Assembly: GCA_004791255.1 (NCBI GenBank)
Contig: SRUQ01000001.1
Coordinates: 248,001-312,000 of the forward strand
Length of the DNA: 64,000 nucleotides
From: a bacterium M00.F.Ca.ET.205.01.1.1
GTDB taxonomy: Bacteria; Pseudomonadota; Alphaproteobacteria; Rhizobiales; Rhizobiaceae
Direction: 5' to 3'
The notes under the pieces are model-generated. The model searched no databases. It worked only from the letters and a program-made list of their open reading frames with translations, and was not told where the DNA came from. The position numbers were made by a program, and so were the translations under genes. Positions 45,531-53,860 of the stretch are shown in pieces (within the stretch, counting starts at the first letter, position 1; each line of letters begins with the position of its first letter).

Positions 45531-46439
45531 AGGCCCGCGCTGTTCGCGCTCGCGGATATCGGCCGTCTGGGCCAGCAGCCAGTCCCGGAACAGCTTGATC
45601 TTCGGTATGTTGCGGCGGTTTTCCGCATGGACGAGCCAGTAGCCGTCGCCATCGGAACCCAGGACGTCAAAGGGCTGCATAAGCTGTCCCTTGGCCAGGA
45701 AGACGCTGTAGAGGTTGCGCGTCAGGATCGCGGCGCCCTGATCGGTGATGGCCGCCATCGCGTCATACGCCTGTATGCCAAGCTCCGGACCCATTATGAC
45801 GCGATCGGGCTCGAACGGGACGCCGGCGGCCTCGAACCAGATCCTCCACCAGGGATCGCTCGCGCAGCACAGCGCCACCTTGTAGAGGTCCTCGGGGCGG
45901 CGGATGCCGCCAACGCTCTCGGCCAGCCTCGGGCTGAGCATCGGCGTGTAGTCGGCCTTGAACAGGTAATGCGCCGTCAGGCCAGGCCATTTGCCGGTGC
46001 CGGTGCGAATGCCGATATCCATGCCGTCGCGCGTCAGATCGGCAAGCCGCGACGAGGTGTCGACCTTCACGGCCAGATCCGGATGCATCAACTGGAATTC
46101 TCCAAGGCGCACGGCCAGCCAGTTCGAGGCGAAGGTCTGAACGGTGGTTAGCGAGAGCACTCCGGTGGCGCCGCCCTTGGTCGCCAGCCATGCGTCGGCC
46201 AGGGCCGCGAACGCGCCGGTGGCGTGCGGAGCCAGCTGCTCGCCGGCCTCGGTCAATTCTATCTGCCTTGTTTTTCTTACGAAAAGCGGCGCGCCGGCGC
46301 GCTCTTCCAGCACCTTGATCTGGTAGCTCGCCGCCGACTGGGTCATGCCGAGTTCTTCGGCCGCCTTGGTGAAGCTGCCCAGCCGGGCTGCTGCTTCAAA
46401 CACCCTTATAGCGCCCAGCGGTGGCAGGTCCCAGCTCAT
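45528..46439 (-). CDS. LysR-family regulator, GcvA-like
   Basis: 303 residues: MSWDLPPLGAIRVFEAAARLGSFTKAAEELGMTQSAASYQIKVLEE is the helix-turn-helix of the GcvA/AmpR-like subgroup, followed by an effector domain. The stop TAG lies in the repeat at 45428-45530. The divergent neighbour is a DUF1127 gene; a perfect palindrome adjoins the start codon. Effector unknown. Confidence 0.93.
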   Translation of the reverse strand: MSWDLPPLGAIRVFEAAARLGSFTKAAEELGMTQSAASYQIKVLEERAGAPLFVRKTRQIELTEAGEQLAPHATGAFAALADAWLATKGGATGVLSLTTVQTFASNWLAVRLGEFQLMHPDLAVKVDTSSRLADLTRDGMDIGIRTGTGKWPGLTAHYLFKADYTPMLSPRLAESVGGIRRPEDLYKVALCCASDPWWRIWFEAAGVPFEPDRVIMGPELGIQAYDAMAAITDQGAAILTRNLYSVFLAKGQLMQPFDVLGSDGDGYWLVHAENRRNIPKIKLFRDWLLAQTADIREREQRGP

Positions 46440-46440
46440 G

Positions 46441-46463
46441 ATGCATCAATCCTCCTGATGCAT
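46441..46463. promoter_or_regulatory. Perfect palindrome next to the LysR start
   Basis: ATGCATCA (46441-46448), seven-base centre, TGATGCAT (46456-46463). It begins two bases after the LysR start codon (46437-46439) on the upstream side, a position suited to autoregulation and to control of the divergent gene. Confidence 0.6.
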
Positions 46464-46536
46464 GGTACTCGACGTTCGATTGGAAACCAAGGCCGGCACG
46501 GGGCACACTCCAACCATCGACAAACGCAGAAAGGAC

Positions 46537-46707
46537 ATGGACATGAGCACCCAGCACAACAGCCTCCGCCGCCAGATCCTCGACCTTCTCGCAGCACCTT
46601 TCAGACAGAGGTCGCGCGGCCTGCTCGACCAGCGCGCGCTCTCAGATCATTTCCGCCGCGATATCGGCCTGCTCGACGGCCACCCGCCCTATGGCAGCAT
46701 CCGCTGA
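46537..46707 (+). CDS. DUF1127-type small protein
   Basis: 56 residues; the C-terminal part with LSDHFRRDIGLLDG matches the DUF1127 helix (x-D-I-G-L). ATG at 46537 follows CGCAGAAAGGAC. Small basic proteins of this type are common in alphaproteobacteria, some binding RNA or phosphate-related factors. Divergent from LysR, 31 bp before the methyltransferase gene. Confidence 0.75.
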   Translation: MDMSTQHNSLRRQILDLLAAPFRQRSRGLLDQRALSDHFRRDIGLLDGHPPYGSIR

Positions 46708-46738
46708 CCGCGATGGCGGGCACAGACAGGAGACAGCT

Positions 46739-47347
46739 ATGACTGGACCGGAGAAATTCCTGGCGCAGAGCCGCCAGACGATCGAATCGTATGAGGACTA
46801 TGCGGTCCGCTATGACGAGATTGTCGGGCACGTCCCCCACCCGAACGACCAGGCCGCGCTCGAGCGCGCCGCGGCGATCGCCGGGCCGGGCGGCCGCGTT
46901 CTGGAAATCGGGTCCGGCCCGGGCCGCGACGCCGACTTCCTGGAGACCCTGGGCGTCGAGGTCCGGCGTACCGACGCAACGCGGCGCTTTCTCGAACTGC
47001 AGGCCGCGCGCGGCAAGGCCGGCGAACTCCTCGACGTGATCACCGACGAGCTTGGCGGTCCCTACGACGCGGTGGTGGCGCTGGCCATGCTGATCCATGT
47101 GCCCCGCGACCAGATCGACCAGGTCCTGGCGAAGATCGCGCGTTCCTTGCGGCCCGGCGGTGCCTTTGTCGTCACGATGCGTGACGGCGACGGCGAAACG
47201 GGCGGCAGATACCTGACCGTCGACTGGCGCAGGGAAGCGTTCGCGGCGCGTATGGAGGCCGCCGGCATGGAGGTTCTCAGCCACAGCTTTCGCGTCGGCA
47301 GAAAGGAGCGGGGGTGGAACACGTTCCTGGCGGTGAGGCCGTCGTGA
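46739..47347 (+). CDS. Class I SAM-dependent methyltransferase
   Basis: 202 residues. Motif I is VLEIGSGPGRDADFLETLGVEV, followed by TDATRRFLELQ, DAVVALAMLIHVPRDQ (motif IV), ALRPGGAF-like LRPGGAFVVTMRDGDGE. Such enzymes methylate small molecules; substrate unknown. ATG at 46739 follows CAGGAGACAGCT. Downstream of and probably co-transcribed with the DUF1127 gene. Confidence 0.9.
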   Translation: MTGPEKFLAQSRQTIESYEDYAVRYDEIVGHVPHPNDQAALERAAAIAGPGGRVLEIGSGPGRDADFLETLGVEVRRTDATRRFLELQAARGKAGELLDVITDELGGPYDAVVALAMLIHVPRDQIDQVLAKIARSLRPGGAFVVTMRDGDGETGGRYLTVDWRREAFAARMEAAGMEVLSHSFRVGRKERGWNTFLAVRPS

Positions 47348-47389
47348 CCCCCAGTGCCGGGCGCCATTCGGCGCCCGCACTGTTCCGGA

Positions 47390-48268
47390 CTAGAAACCGA
47401 ACTTGCCGTTCTGGTTCTTCCATTCCGCCTTCGCCGGGATGGTTTCAATCGTATCCCAATGCTCTGATATCTTGCCGTTCTCGACCCGGAACAGGTCGTA
47501 GAAGGATGTCGGCGCGCCGGCGAAGGTGCCCTCGCTGACGGTCAGCACGAAATTGCCCTTGCCCAGCACCTGATGGATGGTGTCGTACTTCATGGCGATG
47601 CCGTTGGCGGCCATGGCCTTGAGCGCCGCACCCAGGCCGGACAGGCCATCACCGATCTGCGGGTTGTGCTGCAGGTAGTTGTCGCCATCGAAATAGCCGG
47701 TCAGCTTTTCCATGCGGCCTTTGACCAGGATATCGTCGACAAAGGCACGCACGAGGGTCTTGTTGGCCTCGGTTTGCTCGATGTCGGCGACAACAGCCGG
47801 GCCGTCGATCATCGTGTGACCGCTCGGATTGGGGCCGGCCGTCTGCTGCAGATTGTCCCAATGCTCGACGATCTTGCCGTCCTTGAAACGAAAAATGTCG
47901 AAGCCGATCTTGGGGCCGAAGAAATTGTAGTCGGTGTGGGCAAACACAAAGTCGCCGTCCTGGAAGACGCGCACGGTGTCGACCTTGGCCGAGCCGGGCG
48001 GAAGCGCCGCCAGCGCCGCGCCGAAGCCGGCGAGGCCATCGGCGACGGCCAGATTGTGCTGGGTGTAGCTGTCGGCGTTGATGACGCCAACAGGTTCGGC
48101 GGCGCCGGTTTCGATAGCCTTGAGCAGATCGACGACCTGCTGTTCCTGAGTGGTCATTTTCTGGTCCTCCGTGTTGGCGTAGGCGGCCGGGGTAGCGATC
48201 ACCACGGGCGCGATGGGCAGCAGCGAGGCCGCGAGGGCAAAGCCGATGGAACGATAGAGCGTGCGCAT
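47390..48268 (-). CDS. Secreted protein with two SnoaL/NTF2-like domains
   Basis: 292 residues. The signal peptide MRTLYRSIGFALAASLLPIAPVVIATPAAYA|N is clear. Two NTF2-like (polyketide-cyclase-like) domains follow, repeating the pattern YxQHN...GLxGxGAAL and the strand FRFKDGKIVEHWD / FRVENGKISEHWD. The first start is ATG 48268 or 48280. An internal ATG at 48157 (MTTQEQQ) has a strong GGAGG 8 bases before it and would give a cytoplasmic form. Downstream of the Rrf2 gene and next to two predicted Rrf2 sites. Confidence 0.85.
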   Translation of the reverse strand: MRTLYRSIGFALAASLLPIAPVVIATPAAYANTEDQKMTTQEQQVVDLLKAIETGAAEPVGVINADSYTQHNLAVADGLAGFGAALAALPPGSAKVDTVRVFQDGDFVFAHTDYNFFGPKIGFDIFRFKDGKIVEHWDNLQQTAGPNPSGHTMIDGPAVVADIEQTEANKTLVRAFVDDILVKGRMEKLTGYFDGDNYLQHNPQIGDGLSGLGAALKAMAANGIAMKYDTIHQVLGKGNFVLTVSEGTFAGAPTSFYDLFRVENGKISEHWDTIETIPAKAEWKNQNGKFGF

Positions 48269-48271
48269 ATA

Positions 48272-48290
48272 TGTATCCATATCTGTTACA
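48272..48290 (-). promoter_or_regulatory. Putative Rrf2 operator, site 3
   Basis: On the minus strand TGTAACAGATATGGATACA, 19 bp, just upstream of the SnoaL-like gene start. It matches the site at 48299 at most positions and the palindrome at 48828. Confidence 0.65.
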
Positions 48291-48298
48291 GATATGTG

Positions 48299-48317
48299 TG
48301 TATCTAAATCAGTTACA
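48299..48317 (-). promoter_or_regulatory. Putative Rrf2 operator, site 2
   Basis: On the minus strand TGTAACTGATTTAGATACA, 19 bp, a 27-bp step from site 3. TGTAAC and GATACA are imperfect inverted half-sites. Lies in the 107-bp gap between the Rrf2 gene and the SnoaL-like gene. Confidence 0.65.
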
Positions 48318-48375
48318 CTTGGCTGTAAAGAGGGCGGACGCGACTTTTTAGGCGCCTGTCGCTGGACAAAAATCT

Positions 48376-48810
48376 CTAGGCCTTGGCGGCCAGCAGGTTC
48401 TGCGCCGCTACGTCGTGCGCCATGTCGGCTATCGTGGTCTTGGCAAGCTCGTCGCGTAGCGCCTGCTGGGCGGCGGCAATGCGGGTCTTCAGAACCGCAT
48501 TGATGTTGCGGCCGACAGGGCATTGCGGGTTTGGCTGATCGTGCAGGGCAAAGACTTCGCCATCGTCATCGATGGCGCCGTAGACGTCGCGAAGCGTGAT
48601 CTGGTCGGCAGGCCGCGCCAGCAGGGCCCCGCCCCCGCTTCCCATTTGCGAAGTCGTCAGACCCGCCTTGGCAAGTTGCGACAACAGGCGGCGGATCAGT
48701 GTGGGATTGGTGTTTACACTCGATGCGATCAACTCGGACGTTGCCGGCTGACCCGCCAGGGTCTCGATGAAGGTCAGAATATGCGTGGCGACGGCAAGGC
48801 GGGAGTTCAT
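48376..48810 (-). CDS. Rrf2-family transcriptional regulator without Fe-S cysteines
   Basis: 144 residues: MNSRLAVATHILTFIETLAGQPATSELIASSVNTNPTLIRRLLSQLAKAGLTTSQMGSGGGALLARPADQITLRDVY is the Rrf2 winged helix with the usual GGxxLA-like turn (GGALLARP). Only one Cys (NPQCPVG) is present, so the three-Cys Fe-S site of IscR/NsrR is lacking, as in the YwnA-type subgroup. Probably represses itself and the SnoaL-like gene. A 48897 start would be out of line with the operator. Confidence 0.92.
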   Translation of the reverse strand: MNSRLAVATHILTFIETLAGQPATSELIASSVNTNPTLIRRLLSQLAKAGLTTSQMGSGGGALLARPADQITLRDVYGAIDDDGEVFALHDQPNPQCPVGRNINAVLKTRIAAAQQALRDELAKTTIADMAHDVAAQNLLAAKA

Positions 48811-48827
48811 GGTGGCGTCCTGAGCTA

Positions 48828-48846
48828 TGTGACTAATGTAGTCACA
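48828..48846. promoter_or_regulatory. Putative Rrf2 autoregulatory operator, site 1
   Basis: TGTGACTA-ATG-TAGTCACA, a perfect 19-bp palindrome 17 bp before the Rrf2 start. Aligned with sites 2 and 3 the consensus is TGT(R)AC..AT.T..(W)(Y)ACA. Confidence 0.72.
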
Positions 48847-49009
48847 CAGGGATAACCGGGCAAGCCAGCACGTCCGAACAGGCCATGCACGCTTCACGTG
48901 TTCCCGTATTGTTCTTGCCTAACCCGAAAATCTATGGTTGTCTCAGGCAGCATCGTTCGCGGCCCGGTCGCAAGGACCGTGAACGAGCCGGCATCCGGGG
49001 GCTTGAGAC

Positions 49010-50542
49010 ATGGTGGCGCGGGTTCGCACGGTGGCTTTCCAGGGCATTGAGGCCGTGCCGGTCGACGTGCAGGTGATGATTGCGCCCGGCAAGGTCGGCA
49101 TCCAGATCGTCGGCCTGCCCGACAAGGCGGTGGCCGAGAGCCGCGAGCGGGTGCAGGCGGCGCTTCACGCGTCGGGCCTGTCGATGCCGTCGAAGAAGGT
49201 CACCGTCAACCTGGCGCCCGCCGATTTGCCCAAGGAGGGCAGCCATTACGATTTGCCGATCGCGCTCGGCCTGATGGCCGCGCTCGGCGCCATTCCGGGC
49301 GACATGCTGGCCGGCTATGTCGTGCTCGGCGAATTGTCCCTCGACGGCACGATTGCCGCCGTGGCCGGCGCGCTGCCGGCGGCGATCGGCGCCAATGCGG
49401 AGGGCAAGGGCCTGATCTGCCCGTTCGCCTGCGGGTCGGAGGCGGCCTGGGCGGGTGCTGATTTCGACATACTGGCGCCGCGCAGCCTGATTGCCATCGC
49501 CAACCACTTCCGTGGCACGCAGGTGCTGTCGCGGCCCGAGGCCGGCATCCGCGCCGCGCCGCGCGATCTGCCCGACCTCGCCGACATCAAGGGCCAGGAG
49601 ACCGCCAAGCGGGCGCTGGAGGTGGCGGCGGCCGGCGGCCATAATTTGCTCATGGTCGGTCCGCCCGGTTCGGGCAAATCGATGCTGGCGCAGCGGCTGC
49701 CATCGATCCTGCCGCCGCTGGCGCCGAAGGAACTGCTGGAAGTCTCGATGATCGCCTCGGTCGCGGGCGAACTCGGCGAAGGCAAGCTGACCGACCGGCG
49801 GCCGTTCCGCGCGCCGCATCACTCCGCCTCGATGGCGGCGATGGTTGGCGGCGGCCTGCGCGCGCGGCCGGGCGAAGTGTCGCTGGCGCATCACGGCGTG
49901 CTGTTCCTCGACGAGTTTCCCGAATTCACGCCGCAGACGCTCGATGCGCTGCGCCAGCCGCTGGAGACCGGCGATTGCATGATCGCGCGCGCCAACCATC
50001 GCGTCACCTATCCGGCGCGCATCCAGCTGGTGGCGGCGATGAACCCATGCCGCTGCGGCATGGCCGGCGAGCCCGGCTATCGCTGCCTGCGCGGCGAGCG
50101 CTGCCGCACCGACTACCAGGCGCGCATCTCCGGCCCGCTGCTCGACCGCATTGACCTCAGGATCGAGGTACCGGCGGTCTCGGCCAGCGACCTGATCCGG
50201 CCCGACCGGTCGGAGAAAAGTGCCGATGTGGCGCTGCGCGTGGCGCGTGCCCGCACCATCCAGCGCGAACGCTTCGAGCGGCTCGGCGCGACCCGCGCCA
50301 CCACCAACGCGCATTGCGCGCCGGCTGTCATCGAAGAGATCGCCATGCCGGATGCATCAGGCCTGTCGCTGCTCAAGGACGCCAGCGAGAAGCTCGCCTT
50401 TTCAGCACGCGCCTACCACCGTGTGCTGAAAGTGGCGCGCACGCTGGCCGACCTCGACGCCAGCGAAACCGTCGGCCGCATCCATCTCGCCGAAGCGATT
50501 TCCTACCGGATGAGCTCGGAGCGCGTGGCGCAGGCGGCGTAG
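49010..50542 (+). CDS. comM: YifB/ComM-family AAA+ ATPase (Mg chelatase-like)
   Basis: 510 residues: N-terminal ChlI-like/Lon-protease-like domain (MVARVRTVAFQGIEAVPVDVQV...VGIQIVGLPDKAV, PKEGSHYDLPIALGLMAALG), AAA+ core with Walker A GPPGSGKSML and Walker B VLFLDEFPEF, Cys-rich loop MNPCRCGMAGEPGYRCLRGERC, then a C-terminal Mg-chelatase domain. ComM is a branch-migration helicase in natural transformation; homologues exist in many non-competent species. Begins 199 bp after the Rrf2 gene, transcribed the other way. Confidence 0.93.
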   Translation: MVARVRTVAFQGIEAVPVDVQVMIAPGKVGIQIVGLPDKAVAESRERVQAALHASGLSMPSKKVTVNLAPADLPKEGSHYDLPIALGLMAALGAIPGDMLAGYVVLGELSLDGTIAAVAGALPAAIGANAEGKGLICPFACGSEAAWAGADFDILAPRSLIAIANHFRGTQVLSRPEAGIRAAPRDLPDLADIKGQETAKRALEVAAAGGHNLLMVGPPGSGKSMLAQRLPSILPPLAPKELLEVSMIASVAGELGEGKLTDRRPFRAPHHSASMAAMVGGGLRARPGEVSLAHHGVLFLDEFPEFTPQTLDALRQPLETGDCMIARANHRVTYPARIQLVAAMNPCRCGMAGEPGYRCLRGERCRTDYQARISGPLLDRIDLRIEVPAVSASDLIRPDRSEKSADVALRVARARTIQRERFERLGATRATTNAHCAPAVIEEIAMPDASGLSLLKDASEKLAFSARAYHRVLKVARTLADLDASETVGRIHLAEAISYRMSSERVAQAA

Positions 50543-50718
50543 GGGTAGCGATGCCCGTCGCGATGCTATCGCGCCATTCAGGTAGGCCTGGACAGACTAG
50601 GAACAATCATAAAGGCTTTGTCGAACAGCCTACGATGGCCGAATGGATGTACGCCAATACAGATTAGCCAATGAGCATTTTAGTTAAATACGCTATAGCC
50701 GTGGAACCCTGAGCGAGA

Positions 50719-51147
50719 TTATTGGGTTGGCACCGGAGCCACAAAATAGCCACCCAACTTAAAGCTGCTGCCGTCAAGAAATACTACCACTCGCTCGTAG
50801 AGCTTTGTGCTTCCATATTGGTTCAAAAAAGTTACTGCGTAAATTTTGCCACTGAACTGGGTCCCAGGGTCATAATTTGATGCATCGACTGCTACTACCT
50901 GGGTATGTGTTTGCTCGGCCAGTTGCACGCGACCCATGGTGTGATAAGCAACAAACGACTCTTCCGTCCCGTACTTCATAAAGATGGTTCCGGCGTGCTG
51001 TTCCCACACTTCCCTGTATTTCTTTGCTCCGAGGAGTTTAACGATGGTCGTAGCCTCTTCCGTGGCGTCGTCGCGCTCGTCCGCATAGGCGCTAGAGATC
51101 GCCCCAAAACTAACTAAAAGTGCAACAACAAGCGCGCTTAAATTCAC
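50719..51147 (-). CDS. Small secreted DUF4019-like protein
   Basis: 142 residues with a signal peptide (MNLSALVVALLVSFGAISSAYA|DERDD) and a domain with KKYREVWEQHAGTIFMKY...FVAYHTMGRVQL, ending in SFKLGGYFVAPVPTQ, a pattern of the DUF4019 family. Gene lies in AT-richer DNA and ends the four-gene secreted set, 9 bp after the protease gene. Function unknown. Confidence 0.75.
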   Translation of the reverse strand: MNLSALVVALLVSFGAISSAYADERDDATEEATTIVKLLGAKKYREVWEQHAGTIFMKYGTEESFVAYHTMGRVQLAEQTHTQVVAVDASNYDPGTQFSGKIYAVTFLNQYGSTKLYERVVVFLDGSSFKLGGYFVAPVPTQ

Positions 51148-51156
51148 TGTCGTCTC

Positions 51157-51996
51157 CTATTGGCAGATGGTTCTCTTTTCAAAGCGAGGGGGACTGACCG
51201 ACATATCGGAAAACAGTACTTCATTGCACGTTTGGTTCACTTCGCTGTTGGCTGGGATTTGAGGCTGGGCAGCTTGAGTGAGGCACTTCTGGTCAACTCC
51301 GGCCCTCGCCTGTAGGACGCCACGAGACCACGCTACCGGCACCACAAAACCGACATTGGCGTTAAAATCAATCGCACCCTTGACTAGGCCAACGACGTTG
51401 CCTTCGGGGTCATATACTGGGCCGCCACTCATGCCCTCCGTTAATGGCACACCAACCTGCCAAAGACCGCCGTCGCCGCCAGCATTACTGAACGACCCAG
51501 TGGCTGGCGTGAAGTTGCCATGGTCCGGAAATCCAAATGCGGTAAGGGTGCTGCCCGTGGCTGGCCTCTGGATAAAGCAGACATTCGCGGTGGGATAGGG
51601 ATCGGTCTGATCAAAAAACTGGAGCAAGGCAATGTCGGGATTGTCCGGCACATCTTTAGTCATCATATCGAAGCTTCTGCTCGCATGGATGTCGCCGATC
51701 CGACCGACAATGCGGTGATCTTGCTTTTCCTCGTCTGTCTGGGCCTGCCATACTTTTACAACGTGACTTGCTGTAAGGACGTCGCCATTCTCCGAAATGA
51801 TCACTCCTGAGCCAGTTTGTCTTTTCACCGTGTTTGTCAGGTGATCAACGTACTCAACGGTCAAGAATACCGTGGTCTTCTTCGCCGTAGCGGAGAGTTC
51901 GACCAATGTTTTCGCCTGCGCAATGCCACCTAGACAGCAACTAACAAGCGCCACCGATGAAAAAAACCGGTGCCAAAAGCGTCTTTCCGAAGACAT
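51157..51996 (-). CDS. Secreted trypsin-like serine protease
   Basis: 279 residues with a signal peptide (FFSSVALVSCCLGGIAQA|KTL). The catalytic triad of the DegP/trypsin fold is complete: His in VLTASHVVKV, Asp in NPDIALLQF and Ser in EGMSGGPVYDPEGNVVG. No PDZ domain follows, so it is a stand-alone periplasmic or extracellular protease. Four or more Cys in the C-terminal part may form disulphides. Starts 10 bp after the GH25 gene on the same strand. Confidence 0.92.
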   Translation of the reverse strand: MSSERRFWHRFFSSVALVSCCLGGIAQAKTLVELSATAKKTTVFLTVEYVDHLTNTVKRQTGSGVIISENGDVLTASHVVKVWQAQTDEEKQDHRIVGRIGDIHASRSFDMMTKDVPDNPDIALLQFFDQTDPYPTANVCFIQRPATGSTLTAFGFPDHGNFTPATGSFSNAGGDGGLWQVGVPLTEGMSGGPVYDPEGNVVGLVKGAIDFNANVGFVVPVAWSRGVLQARAGVDQKCLTQAAQPQIPANSEVNQTCNEVLFSDMSVSPPRFEKRTICQ

Positions 51997-52006
51997 GAGG
52001 CTTACC

Positions 52007-52942
52007 TCACTGGTTGAACAAAGCGTCGAGCGGACCGAACGCTATATTGGCATCCACCTTCAATGTATTTTGACCGCTCCTAATGGCTGCGGACTCAGAG
52101 AATTGCCATATATGCCACCGCCTGTCGTTTGGTGAGCGGGGCTTTTCAGTCGCGAGTCCGGATTTTGAATAGTCAGCTATCCAAACAAAGTCGGTGTGTA
52201 GTCTGTCGACTTTCTTTACGTCTCCAATCCTAGCTTTCCACCATGACGTGTTCGTATAGACGATTGGATCCCTGCCTGTAATGGTCCGCACCTTGTCGAT
52301 CCATATGTTTACCCGCGCAATTATGTCGTCGCCGCTGACCGTGCTCCAAACGTCGCAGCGCCTGATCGACCCCCCACCTTGTTGCGGAAACGTCAAGATT
52401 GCATCTGGTGGGCAGGCCGATGAGTACGGGCCTGCATTCCATTCTACATCGAGACTAGGCGGCAGATCGGCGCTATCTGCTGGCGCGATTTGCGACAGAA
52501 AGAAATCTGCTTGTGAACCAGCGTCGCTGGTTGCCGTCATAAAATGATAGTAGCCCACGCGCAATTTCCCTTCTGACTGCAATTGATGAACCGCATCCCA
52601 ATTGCGAGTGGACGTCGTATCCTTAAATGCAAGTCCTTGGGTAGCCTTAAAGTAAACAAACTTCACTTTAGCCAGAACTACGTCCGACCAAGATATTTTG
52701 CATTTACAGCTATCTTCTGTGTGATGAGACACATCGATGCCGAATTCTGAGCTACTACGAGCGTCTGCTGGAAACTTGAAGTGCGGAGGAAGCGCCATGT
52801 TAATTAGTGAAGGATCGCTTGTTCGGGCCAAAACGAAGAGCTCTTGACGGGATAGTTCCTCGATTTGCTGACCAAATCCGGAATTCGGGTACAGCACGAC
52901 AAGCAGGCATGACAAAAAGCTTAGATATCCAATATTGCGCAT
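52007..52942 (-). CDS. Secreted GH25 lysozyme/muramidase
   Basis: 311 residues with a signal peptide (MRNIGYLSFLSCLLVVLYPNSGFGQ). The GH25 fold is visible: FGIDVSHH (catalytic Asp), FVYFKATQGLAFKD, VGYYHFMTA, SLDVEWN (Asp-x-Glu pair), and WIADYSKSG near the end. It should cut the MurNAc-GlcNAc bond of peptidoglycan outside the cytoplasm. ATG at 52942 is the start that gives a signal peptide; a longer frame exists. Second gene of the secreted set. Confidence 0.92.
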   Translation of the reverse strand: MRNIGYLSFLSCLLVVLYPNSGFGQQIEELSRQELFVLARTSDPSLINMALPPHFKFPADARSSSEFGIDVSHHTEDSCKCKISWSDVVLAKVKFVYFKATQGLAFKDTTSTRNWDAVHQLQSEGKLRVGYYHFMTATSDAGSQADFFLSQIAPADSADLPPSLDVEWNAGPYSSACPPDAILTFPQQGGGSIRRCDVWSTVSGDDIIARVNIWIDKVRTITGRDPIVYTNTSWWKARIGDVKKVDRLHTDFVWIADYSKSGLATEKPRSPNDRRWHIWQFSESAAIRSGQNTLKVDANIAFGPLDALFNQ

Positions 52943-52997
52943 CACATCACCGCCTGCCCCTGACTCTCTGGTATACGCCGCTAGAAAAGGAAGTCCG

Positions 52998-53444
52998 CTA
53001 CGGCTGCTGATAACAATTGAGCATATTTTGAAGCCTCTGCATGCCACTGCCGTGAGCCATATCGCCCGGACTATCTTTGAACATCTGATATAAGTAGCTG
53101 AACGCCTGCGGCGGAAACCAACCCTGATTTCTGCCCGTTCTTATCGACCAACAATCAGCGGCCGGCTCGCTTGGCCCCACTGCTGAGTGGCCGCACTCGT
53201 GCCCGACCCAGTACATTTTCAACACAGTAGGCATCGAGTTCAGAATCGAAGGATTTAGAAAGATAGTCCCTCGACCATTATTCATTCCAACATCATTAAG
53301 CTGAGAAGTTAACACGAACGTATTGTTGAAACACGATACCGGGTATCCATCCACCGAGAATGCCCCAGGCGGATACACCTGAGCCACAGCTTGCTCGCAG
53401 AGCAAGGCCAGAAAGCAGACGCACAAGCGTATATGAAAGCGCAT
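52998..53444 (-). CDS. Small secreted protein with HExxH zinc-protease motif
   Basis: 148 residues. The N-terminus MRFHIRLCVCFLALLCEQAVA|Q is a signal peptide. YWVGHECGHSAVGPSEPAADCW has HExxH plus a downstream Glu and AxxAD, as in M48/DUF4157-like zinc metalloproteases, but no full known domain is recognised. Six or more Cys. ATG 53444 is preceded by GAGGACA. First gene of the four-gene set, 55 bp before the GH25 gene. Proteolytic activity is predicted, not certain. Confidence 0.72.
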   Translation of the reverse strand: MRFHIRLCVCFLALLCEQAVAQVYPPGAFSVDGYPVSCFNNTFVLTSQLNDVGMNNGRGTIFLNPSILNSMPTVLKMYWVGHECGHSAVGPSEPAADCWSIRTGRNQGWFPPQAFSYLYQMFKDSPGDMAHGSGMQRLQNMLNCYQQP

Positions 53445-53860
53445 TGTCCTCGACTCCCCCAAGGCGAGAAATAACTGACTGATACTAAATCTTGTCGACC
53501 TAAAAACGCAATGGAAAAAGAAATTTTGCTTTGTGACCAACGAACAAGGAAGATCGTGGAGTGTTCCCATGGCGATAGGCCCAACAGTGACGTTGAGCCA
53601 CGAGCCGCATAGGTTCGGTCGGAAATATGATGAATGAGCATGCGCCCGGTGAGTGCCCATGCTAGGATTGCCCTGAACAGCCAGAAGTAATCGGGGTAGC
53701 ATATCTCCCGATTGGGGCGACGAGACTGTTCGCGAGAATCAAAGTGTCATGAGCGGAAAACGGTCCGAGCTAGGTCTAGGCTCGGAAAAACCAATCAAAT
53801 CGTCGAAACCGGGCAAGAAGCGCTGGAGCCTACCTTGGTACCTACGCTTAAACCTTGGGC
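53445..53860. other. AT-richer gene-free spacer
   Basis: About 415 bp between the secreted set and malate synthase G. No convincing gene, promoter or repeat is visible; a short open frame around 53749-53946 has no family-like sequence. It presumably contains the promoter of the secreted set and the end of the foreign-looking segment. Confidence 0.5.
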
